13,154 nucleotides of DNA. It comes from JAKJEP01 sp964580995. GTDB lineage: Bacteria; Planctomycetota; Phycisphaerae; Sedimentisphaerales; SM23-30. This document shows, in pieces, positions 1-5,703 of the stretch (position 1 is the first letter of the stretch; each line of letters opens with the position of its first letter). The stretch lies in NCBI GenBank assembly GCA_964580995.1, contig CAZOMV010000132.1:1-13154 (forward strand). Reading direction: 5' to 3'. Made by a program: the position numbers and the translations under genes. The notes under the pieces were generated by a model that searched no databases, was not told the origin of the DNA, and saw nothing but the letters and a program-made list of their open reading frames with translations.

Positions 1-43
1 ACCTCTTATCTATCGGTTAATGTCAGATTAAGTCTTGACTAAT

Positions 44-151
44 TCAAATCAGGTAAATCGCCAGGGTGATCCGAAACGGACCTGGCCGCATCACACTGTT
101 CCGGTACCGCTGTATGACCGGGTTGCCTTTGATTACATTTCCCCAATACAT
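44..151 (-). pseudogene. Truncated ABC-2 permease N-terminus (35 codons)
   Basis: A short reading frame starts with ATG five bases downstream of a strong Shine-Dalgarno (AGGAGT, 156-161) that lies across the stop codon of the ATPase gene, so it is placed for translational coupling. The peptide begins MYWGNVIKGNPVIQRY and continues through a basic stretch (RNSVMRPGPFR) into the hydrophobic start ITLAIYLI, then meets TGA at 44-46. The pattern NP-[VIL]-x-[KR] then basic then hydrophobic is typical of the cytoplasmic N-terminus and first membrane helix of ABC-2 type permeases. All three minus-strand frames meet stops within about 30 bases, so the membrane domain does not continue within the window. 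I infer a permease gene cut by deletion or insertion. Short homology makes the family call tentative; the start signal is firm. Confidence 0.5.
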
Positions 152-153
152 CG

Positions 154-870
154 TTACTCCTGTTGCTCCGAAGATATTTTTTGGAACCATTCTTCCATAT
201 CCGCTTTCGCTTCCCGCACCGGCCCCCGGCAGACAATCTGCCCCTTGCTCATGATCAACATATGCGAACAAAATTCCATCCATTCCATCAACCGGTCTGA
301 CGCGATAAGTACCGTCTTGCCGGACCCGCTGAGCTTCTTCAGCATGTCCCGCCAGGAAATCCGGTCCTGTGGATCCTGCCTTCCCCCCGGCTCGTCCAGC
401 AGATACAGCTCCGGATCCCGTACCCGCAGCGTCGCCAGCCCCATCCGCTGCACCTCCTCCCGTAGCAAAGAATGAATCCGTTCATCCTGCTTTTTCTCCA
501 ATTCCACAAATCCCAGCGTTTCCTGAATCTTCTCTTCACGCACCTCCCGCCGCACCCCATAGGCCTCGGCAAAAAATCGCAGACACTCCCGCAACGTCAG
601 ATCACGGTACAACTGGAAAATGTCCGGCAGATGCCCGATCCGCTTGCGAATCTCCAGAAAATCTTTCCCGACTTCAAGTCCCAAAATCTTCACCTCCCCC
701 CGGGATGGCGGCAGCAGGGTCGCCAGCATCCGCAGCAGCGTCGTCTTCCCCGCCCCGTTCGGCCCGATCAATCCCACCACCTGCCCAGCCTCGATCCGGA
801 AATCCACATCCCGTACCGCCGCCCGCGTCCCATATTCCTTCCGCAGCCCTGTCGCCTCAATAATACTCAT
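154..870 (-). CDS. ABC transporter ATP-binding protein with degenerate catalytic motifs
   Basis: This 238-residue protein has the length and order of an ABC-2/drug-exporter type ATPase (CcmA/NatA-like). Walker A is intact at residues 36-44 (GPNGAGKTT), the Q-loop region is GHLPDIFQLYRDLT (about 79-92) and Walker B is LYLLDE (155-160). Other motifs are abnormal. The signature region, normally LSxGxxQR, reads LLREEVQR (135-142), so both the Ser and the key Gly are lost. The D-loop region reads GGRQDP instead of a xGLDP form. The switch histidine is replaced by Asp (ASD192). Such an enzyme would be expected to hydrolyse ATP poorly. The gene has no obvious Shine-Dalgarno. The cognate permease downstream is cut short, so the most economical reading is a transporter locus in decay. 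A regulatory ATP-binding role cannot be excluded. Confidence 0.85.
   Translation of the reverse strand: MSIIEATGLRKEYGTRAAVRDVDFRIEAGQVVGLIGPNGAGKTTLLRMLATLLPPSRGEVKILGLEVGKDFLEIRKRIGHLPDIFQLYRDLTLRECLRFFAEAYGVRREVREEKIQETLGFVELEKKQDERIHSLLREEVQRMGLATLRVRDPELYLLDEPGGRQDPQDRISWRDMLKKLSGSGKTVLIASDRLMEWMEFCSHMLIMSKGQIVCRGPVREAKADMEEWFQKISSEQQE
156..161 (-). promoter_or_regulatory. Ribosome binding site of truncated permease
   Basis: Reading on the minus strand, AGGAGT is followed by AACG and then ATG at 151-149. It overlaps the last codons and stop of the ATPase gene. This arrangement is expected of a co-translated two-gene operon and is the main reason to regard the 35-codon frame as a remnant of a real gene. 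Confidence 0.65.
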
Positions 871-1038
871 AAAACAATTCTTATCAATACCTTATAGCCT
901 GTTTGCCCAGGCTTTATAGCTTTACCAGGCTACAATGCCAATTTCATTAATCTGTTTTCTTGCAACTTATTCCTCTCAAAGATGGATCCCATTTTATCCT
1001 TACCCTCCCGCCTGTCCAACATATTCCCAAATCTAACT

Positions 1039-1289
1039 GGATCAGAACCGGAACAAAATTACCCTCAACCATACTGAACCTCATACTTCTCTTCACGGGG
1101 GGAAACCGGTGTTCCATGCTCTCCGAGCCGGAAACATTCCTCCAACCAACCGTCCGCTCCTCCGACCATGAGGCGGTGGACCAGTCTCTTTCTATTCCTT
1201 TTCCACTAGTATCTATTCTTGTATTTTGTAATTCATAACTCGAAATCTTCTTCCCCCTCCCCGTCCTCCCCGTCCGATTTGTCCGAAAT
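1039..1289 (+). repeat. Dispersed intergenic repeat A, copy 1
   Basis: This is the first of three copies of a modular intergenic repeat. It starts with GGATCAGAACCGGAACAAAA, equivalent to 2874-2893 in copy 2. The core at 1094-1188 contains GGGGGGAAACCGGTGTTCC and ends near GAGGCGGTGGACCAG. It is followed by an AATTCATAACTCG module (about 1229-1242) and a short tandem of TCCGATTTG units (1272-1289). Compared with copy 2 it lacks roughly 70-100 bases between the entry module and the core, and it is not followed by repeat B. Most of the 871-1401 gene-free interval is this element; a short plus-strand frame running through it (960-1238) matches no family I know. Confidence 0.85.
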
Positions 1290-1354
1290 TTTTATTTTGG
1301 TTCAACTTCAAATTAGTTGGTGGAAACTATGCCTATGGTTGATATAAATGTATT

Positions 1355-1386
1355 GGATTTATCGCTTTACACCCTGCGATAAATCC
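1355..1386 (-). terminator. Hairpin terminator candidate after TPR gene
   Basis: A perfect 10-base-pair inverted repeat (GGATTTATCG / CGATAAATCC) encloses a 12-base loop. It begins 16 bases past the stop codon of the TPR gene on the minus strand and is followed by an AT-rich but not pure-T tail (AATACATTTATAT). Position and stem quality favour a transcription terminator or 3'-end stabilising hairpin; the weak U-tract keeps the call moderate. Confidence 0.5.
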
Positions 1387-1401
1387 ATTTCCTGTAACCT
1401 T

Positions 1402-2259
1402 TCAAGAACAAGCAACTTTTTCGGAGTTGAACCGCTTTTTCTTTATTCTCGGAATTCCTAATCTGCCTTTAATACTACGCCCTTCAGCTTTTAAACCTTG
1501 AATTGTTTTTAGGCTAATCCTTGCATCTTTGGCCCATGATGAATCTGGGTAAATTTCTATAATATTTTCATATAACTCTATTGCTTTCTTTTCTTCTCCT
1601 AATTCTGTTAAAAATCTTGCCATGGTAATACGTAAAACGGGCTCAAATTTAGCATCGGTATCACCAACAATCCGAGTTCGAAATGCCCGTGTTAATTCAT
1701 TTGGATCGTTATCAAATTCCTGTATAATTGGTAATAACTTTTCCATCTCTACATACGCTTCTTTCACACGGCATGGAATATTCGGATCATAATCTTCTTC
1801 CATTATATCTAATATTTTCAAACAACACTTACTAGCCAATTCCGCTTCTATCGTATCCGGGTACTCTTCGACAATCTCCGTGAAACATTTCCTGCTTTCT
1901 GATATTTCCGTTCCCCTCCCACAGGTAAAATTTATCCATCCTATCATAAATTTCGCCAATAACGCCGATCTTGATGTTTTACGTTCTTTTGTATAATTAT
2001 ATAATTTTTCTAATTCCGAATCCCTGACTTTCTCACATTCTTCCATTGTTTTCTCTTTTTTTTGTTGATCAAGCAATATGAAAGCGAGTGTTTTTTCGTC
2101 TTGCTCACTACGCTGTAATTCATTCATGGGTGCAACTGGTGCATTACATATTTTTATACCAATCTTTTCCTGGCTGCAATTCTCAGCATTGATTGAATAG
2201 TTTAAAATAAATAGTAACAACCAAATATTTACAGCAAATTTTAACAAGGAACTTCTCAT
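1402..2259 (-). CDS. Secreted TPR-repeat protein, function unknown
   Basis: The product has 285 residues. Residues 1-25 look like a Sec signal peptide (basic MRSSLLK, hydrophobic core FAVNIWLLLFIL, likely cleavage after SINA). The mature part is helical and lysine/glutamate rich. A clear tetratricopeptide unit lies at about 208-250 (ARFLTELGEEKKAIELYENI, then YPDSSWAKDA), and a second degenerate one at about 119-146 (FTEIVEEYPDTIEAELA). Several cysteines (28, 38, 74, 113, 125, 145, 146, 163) are notable for a protein outside the cytoplasm. The start is supported by AGGAGA at 2265-2270, five bases upstream of ATG. The reading strand is much richer in A/T than the other genes here and the gene sits between repeat-rich tracts, consistent with horizontal acquisition. 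TPRs suggest protein binding; no partner can be named. Confidence 0.82.
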   Translation of the reverse strand: MRSSLLKFAVNIWLLLFILNYSINAENCSQEKIGIKICNAPVAPMNELQRSEQDEKTLAFILLDQQKKEKTMEECEKVRDSELEKLYNYTKERKTSRSALLAKFMIGWINFTCGRGTEISESRKCFTEIVEEYPDTIEAELASKCCLKILDIMEEDYDPNIPCRVKEAYVEMEKLLPIIQEFDNDPNELTRAFRTRIVGDTDAKFEPVLRITMARFLTELGEEKKAIELYENIIEIYPDSSWAKDARISLKTIQGLKAEGRSIKGRLGIPRIKKKRFNSEKVACS

Positions 2260-2281
2260 AATTTTCTCCTATGAATATATA

Positions 2282-2295
2282 TGCAAACTTTTGCA
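2282..2295. promoter_or_regulatory. Palindrome upstream of TPR gene
   Basis: TGCAAACTTTTGCA is a 14-base inverted repeat with 6-base arms, 23 bases upstream of the TPR gene start. It lies in the AT-rich stretch where a promoter would be expected, so an operator is possible. No convincing -35/-10 pair with suitable spacing was found, and the call rests only on symmetry and position. Confidence 0.3.
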
Positions 2296-2314
2296 CTTTT
2301 TAAGCCAGGTAGGT

Positions 2315-2332
2315 TCGGCAACTTGTTGCCGA
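2315..2332. repeat. Perfect palindromic hairpin element
   Basis: TCGGCAACTTGTTGCCGA is an 8-base-pair perfect inverted repeat with a two-base centre. It lies inside the probable RHS remnant and just upstream of the TPR gene. It would form a tight hairpin in RNA on either strand. No T-run follows on either side, so it resembles a REP-like palindromic unit more than a terminator. Confidence 0.55.
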
Positions 2333-2671
2333 CGCGATATCTTCCCCCCGTACAATCCCGCACCTTCATTTCCGCCCCCTCTACCACGGAACTACCATAC
2401 TCATTTGCCCTGTTATGCGTATAAACTACGTTCTGCGCCTCCCAATCTGCCGGCGTCATCCGGCTGCCCGTTTCGTTATCGTTGATCCGTTCATTTCCAC
2501 TCATTATAATTCCCCGCGTTTTCCCCTGTCAACCCGGCTTGCTCAATATAATTCGCCTGTCCCCGTGCCCTCTTTTTCATCGGGTTGGTCGGGTAAGTCG
2601 GATTGAAAGTCTTCTTTTATCTCTTTTCCCCAGTTGTGCCGCGTCTGTGCCGGCCGTATCTTCTCCCCAGA

Positions 2672-2831
2672 CCCCGCCGGGGCCAAAGTTTCTTAGCCGT
2701 GGGCGTGAGCCTGCGGACACCGGCCCGCCCTTCCTCTCTCCCCAGCCCTGACTGGGCGAAAGAATAAACCAACTATTTCCCGTCCTCTTCTCACTTTTTT
2801 GTCCAATCGTGCCACGGCTGCGTTAGCCGTG
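2672..2831. repeat. Cluster of four GC-rich hairpins
   Basis: Four inverted repeats lie in 160 bases without a credible gene. They are CCCC-GCC-GGGG (2672-2682); CCGTGGGC-GTGA-GCCTGCGG (2697-2716), with two G:U-type pairs; CCCAG-CCCTGA-CTGGG (2741-2756); and CACGGCT-GCGTT-AGCCGTG (2813-2831), a perfect 7-base-pair stem. The second and fourth share the AGCCGTG word. They resemble REP/BIME-like palindromic units. Several frames are open here, but codon content looks arbitrary and no domain is recognisable, so I treat 2505-2873 as non-coding. Confidence 0.6.
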
Positions 2832-2873
2832 CCTCCCATCCCCCAGCCTATTCCGTTCGTATCTTCTCGTGGC

Positions 2874-3181
2874 TGGATGGGAACCAGAACAAAATTACCC
2901 CCAGTGACGCCAAACCCCCTTTCTCGCCCATGATGAAGCGACTAACAGGAGCGTCTGCTTGCCAACCAACCGCGCGTCGTAAAATGGGCCTTTGGCCCCA
3001 CGGGGGGAAACCGGTGTTCCATGCTCTCCGAGCTGGAAAGATGCTCCCAACCAACCGCCCAGCCTTCCGACCACGAGGCGGTGTGCCAGTCTTGCCCCGT
3101 CCGACCTGTCTGATTTGTCTGAACTGATATAACCGATAACCGATAACTATTTTCTAATTCGTAATTCATAATTCGTAATTT
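2874..3181 (+). repeat. Dispersed intergenic repeat A, copy 2
   Basis: This is the fullest copy. Order of modules: an entry segment (GGATGGGAACCAGAACAAAA, 2874-2893); a segment with GCCAACCAACCGCGCG and the hairpin GGGCC-TTT-GGCCC (2986-2998); the core (2999-3092), nearly identical to copies 1 and 3; TCTGATTTG-type nonamers (about 3100-3123); CCGATAACCGATAAC (3133-3147); and AATTCGTAATTCATAATTCG (about 3156-3175). Repeat B starts about 80 bases later. Open frames across it on both strands are shared between copies only as DNA, so it is not annotated as coding. Confidence 0.88.
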
Positions 3182-3260
3182 CTTCTCGCTGATAACTTAA
3201 CTAATCTAGGCAACCTGGATAATTTTGTCCCACAAAAATTCCCGCCCCATCTTAAATGAC

Positions 3261-3580
3261 ACGTGTAAAAACAATTCACTTTTACCTATATTTTACTCAT
3301 GTTTACCATATGTTTTGCTATACTTTTACATCACTTTCTTCATCTTTTGCTATACTTTATTCAACATTTACCAACTCAACCTAACCGTTACAAAATACCA
3401 AATTTCTTACCCATCTTTCCAAAAATCTTACCCAATCGTTACAATCGTTATAATCCCTACTTTATTATCGGACTATCACTTTCAACGTAAAATAAAGACT
3501 TACAGCAATTTCCCAAAACAAAAAATAAGGACTTACAACAGTTTTCTCAACCGAAAAACAACGACTTATAGAAACAAGAA
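3261..3580 (+). repeat. Repeat B, copy 1 (AT-rich)
   Basis: About 320 bases of T/C-rich sequence align end to end, at roughly 80% or better by eye, with the reverse complement of 12478-12790. The left part repeats a CTTTTGCTATACTTTTAC-like word; the middle holds runs such as CCAACTCAACCTAACCGTTA; the right part (3489-3574) has three degenerate 31-33-base direct repeats carrying AAAATAAxGACTTACAxCA. The frames crossing it give low-complexity hydrophobic peptides and differ between copies in length and ends. It is therefore called a DNA repeat and not a gene. Confidence 0.85.
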
Positions 3581-3667
3581 GCAACCATCGGGAGCGTCAA
3601 AAGTGTAGATCGCTCGCGGCGTGAGAATGGGCCTTGAGGCCCCAGCCTGTCTCAATCATGTCCCAAC

Positions 3668-3719
3668 AATCGTATCGCATCGGTAATCCTACGCCTGGCC
3701 CTACCATTTACATACGATT
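3668..3719. promoter_or_regulatory. Inverted repeat upstream of ECF sigma gene
   Basis: AATCGTAT (3668-3675) and ATACGATT (3712-3719) are perfect 8-base inverted arms 36 bases apart, centred about 90 bases upstream of the sigma start. The interval 3609-3785 also contains GGGCC-TTGA-GGCCC (about 3628-3642). The arms could be operator half-sites or a leader stem. No promoter was identified with confidence here. Confidence 0.3.
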
Positions 3720-3785
3720 ATTGGCTATATCATTGACTTTACTGGGGGAATATGCCAAGATTAGGTCCCATAAGGATTAACAACC

Positions 3786-4457
3786 ATGAAAAATGTGAAA
3801 AATTTGAATTCCGAGGGAACCAGTTCTGTGATAGATAGTCAAAATAATCGGAATGCAGGCCAAAGCGACGGATCCGCCGAGGATGAGAGCCGGCTCATAA
3901 ATCAAAGCCAGAACGGCAATATCGATGCGTTCGGCCAACTGGTTGTCAAATATCAGCATAGGCTCTTCAACGCCATCCTGAGAATGGTTGCCAGCTATGA
4001 CGATGCCCAGGAACTAACGCAGGAAGCCTTCTGCCGCGCCCTCCGAGGCATCCGTAAGTTCCGCGGCAGCAGTGGTTTCTACACCTGGTTGTTCCGCATC
4101 GGCATCAACCTGAGTATCAATCACCGCCGGCGTAAACAGCAGATTCATTTTGCCAGCCTGCAGGATAGCAGAAACGTAATGGGCCAGCAGGCGGCCAGCT
4201 TGGCCGAATTGGCAGACCAGCACAGCCGCTCACCGGAATATCAGGTTGAGTTAAGCGAGGCCCATCAAAGAGTTATAGCAGCTCTGGACCGGCTGGAACC
4301 ACAGGAGCGTGCTATTGTAGTCTTGCGTGATATCGAGGAAATGAATTACGACCAGATTGCGGTCGTCCTGGAAATTCCGATTGGTACCGTAAAAAGTCGT
4401 TTATCGCGGGCCAGAATGGCCTTGCGGGAGATAGTGCTAAAAAATCGCCATGAATAA
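3786..4457 (+). CDS. ECF-type RNA polymerase sigma factor
   Basis: This 223-residue sigma-70 family protein has the two-domain ECF (group 4, RpoE-like) layout. Region 2 spans about residues 47-115, including DDAQELTQEAFCRAL and FYTWLFRIGINLSINHRR, which cover the core-binding and -10-recognition helices. Region 4 spans about 160-213 (LEPQERAIVVLRDIEEMNYD, then GTVKSRLSRAR), the helix-turn-helix for the -35 element. Regions 1.2 and 3 are absent, as expected. A polar extension of about 40 residues precedes region 2, longer than in many ECFs. The start has AAGGA nine bases upstream. The last 8 bases overlap the anti-sigma gene, indicating coupled translation. It probably directs RNA polymerase to a small regulon in response to an envelope or export-related cue; the signal is not visible from sequence. 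Confidence 0.95.
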   Translation: MKNVKNLNSEGTSSVIDSQNNRNAGQSDGSAEDESRLINQSQNGNIDAFGQLVVKYQHRLFNAILRMVASYDDAQELTQEAFCRALRGIRKFRGSSGFYTWLFRIGINLSINHRRRKQQIHFASLQDSRNVMGQQAASLAELADQHSRSPEYQVELSEAHQRVIAALDRLEPQERAIVVLRDIEEMNYDQIAVVLEIPIGTVKSRLSRARMALREIVLKNRHE

Positions 4458-5703
4458 AGAGAATTTTCCGGTTGAATGGGTAGAATCGCTCAATGCGTAT
4501 CTGGATGGCCGGCTCGACGCCGACCATAACTCTCAAATTGAAAAGATGTTAGCAGAAAATGCCCAGGCCAGAGCCTTGCTGGCGGATCTGCGTGAGGTTT
4601 CCAATCTGCTGCACACCCTTCCGAAGACCCCTGCCCCAGCCAATTTAAGCGAGACGGTTCAATACGAACTGGAACGCGACGTTTTGCTGGGTCATACCGA
4701 TCTGCATGTCAATCCGGCCGGCCGCAATCACCTTCGTATCCGCCGTCTGGTCGCGGCAGCGGCGATGATCGTGTTGCTAGGTGCTGTGGGAACCATTGTT
4801 TACAGCGTACTATTCGCTCCCTCTCATCCCCGGTCAGCGGAACCGGAAAAATTTCTGGCAAAGTCCCAACCGGCTCCCGTCGAACCGATCATTGCCCTGG
4901 AGGACGCCTTTCCCACGGAGATTTCCCGTCAGAATAAAAAAACCATTACGAATATTGTAGAACCGGATCTGGAACTGATTCCTTCCGAGCCAACGATTGC
5001 TATCCCTCATTTAAATACTGTGCATCTGGCTATTTACGTGCCGGGAGATGATGGACAGGCCGGGCAAGCTCTGGATGAATCCCTGGCCCTGGCGAATATT
5101 GACCAGATCGTACGAATTCAATTTGATGAAAGCCGGGGACAGGTGGCATTTGTTTGTAAAGCGAGCCAGTTAATGCAATTATACCATAACCTGGAATCCA
5201 CGGGATCTTATCCCGTCAATTTGGTCTACACGGACCCCACCTTACCGGAACCAATGACTCTATCGAATGTAACCGAAGCGGATCTGCGCGAGTACACCAC
5301 CCTGGATACCCCCGCCCAGCAGCAGGCATTTGTTTCCCGCATCAGACAGGCAAACGATTTACAGAATGATTGGCAAGATGCGCACGGTTGGCTGGCCAAT
5401 ATTCTGGTGAAAGGGGAACCTGAACTAAACGGTTTGCAGCCGCTGGGCAATCCCCAGTTTTTGGATGGGGCTGAACCCAACATCCCGAGCAAAGCGATCA
5501 TGCCGGGCATCCCATTAGCACCCTTGCCGTTGGAATCGGAACCGGATTCGAATATTACCAATGAGCTTCCAGCCGGAGTCGAAGCGCTAGAGGCAGAGGC
5601 TGACCAGCAACTGTTGGCGGTAATTATTGAATATCCCAACAATAAGATAACTCTGGATCCCAACGAACTGGAAATTCACTCAGAGTCTAAGGTCCTGCCG
5701 TAA
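4450..5703 (+). CDS. Membrane anti-sigma factor with large extracytoplasmic domain
   Basis: The product has 417 residues. The N-terminus (about 8-75: WVESLNAYLDGRLDADHNSQ, then LLADLREVSNLLHTLP) matches the helical anti-sigma domain that follows ECF genes. The HxxxCxxC zinc motif is absent, so this would be a non-zinc variant. One transmembrane helix lies at about 99-122 (LVAAAAMIVLLGAVGTIVYS). About 295 residues then lie outside the cytoplasm: a Pro/Glu-rich linker, a possible folded section at about 190-270 (VHLAIYVPGDDGQAGQAL, then QIVRIQFDESRGQVAFV), and an acidic Pro-rich tail. I do not recognise the outer domain. The gene overlaps the sigma gene by 8 bases, and its 3' end overlaps the convergent M50 gene by 24 bases. 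It likely holds the sigma factor inactive at the membrane until cleaved or altered by a signal. Confidence 0.85.
   Translation: MNKENFPVEWVESLNAYLDGRLDADHNSQIEKMLAENAQARALLADLREVSNLLHTLPKTPAPANLSETVQYELERDVLLGHTDLHVNPAGRNHLRIRRLVAAAAMIVLLGAVGTIVYSVLFAPSHPRSAEPEKFLAKSQPAPVEPIIALEDAFPTEISRQNKKTITNIVEPDLELIPSEPTIAIPHLNTVHLAIYVPGDDGQAGQALDESLALANIDQIVRIQFDESRGQVAFVCKASQLMQLYHNLESTGSYPVNLVYTDPTLPEPMTLSNVTEADLREYTTLDTPAQQQAFVSRIRQANDLQNDWQDAHGWLANILVKGEPELNGLQPLGNPQFLDGAEPNIPSKAIMPGIPLAPLPLESEPDSNITNELPAGVEALEAEADQQLLAVIIEYPNNKITLDPNELEIHSESKVLP

Larger units (their letters stand above)
2256..2504 (-). pseudogene. Probable RHS/YD-repeat gene remnant
   Basis: An 82-codon minus-strand frame overlaps the first bases of the TPR gene in another frame. 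Its first half (NDNETGSRMTPADWEAQNVV then YTHNRANEYGSSV) resembles RHS/YD-repeat proteins, where segments of the type YxHNxxNEYxx recur. Its second half runs through a palindromic element (2315-2332) and a low-complexity tail and does not look coding. No RHS core or C-terminal toxin domain is visible nearby, and upstream DNA (2505 onward on the minus strand) has no continuing frame. I infer a fragment of a former RHS-type gene broken by repeat insertion. The homology is judged by eye and is short. Confidence 0.4.

Noticed and set aside
369..897. Long plus-strand frames opposite the ABC ATPase gene
   Set aside because: Proline/serine-rich shadow frames of a gene with clear Walker motifs on the other strand.
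3489..3574. Direct repeats of 31-33 bases resembling CRISPR repeats
   Set aside because: Units are contiguous and degenerate, with no unique spacers and no cas genes.
3225..3608. Open frame giving a 127-residue hydrophobic peptide, with a similar one at 12555-12792 on the other strand
   Set aside because: Both lie within repeat B; similarity is equal in more than one frame, ends differ, and the content is low complexity, so DNA-level repetition explains it.
3733..3762. TTGACT plus downstream AT-rich bases as promoter of the ECF sigma gene
   Set aside because: No acceptable -10 at the right spacing; an ECF-type GGAA motif nearby also lacks a convincing partner.
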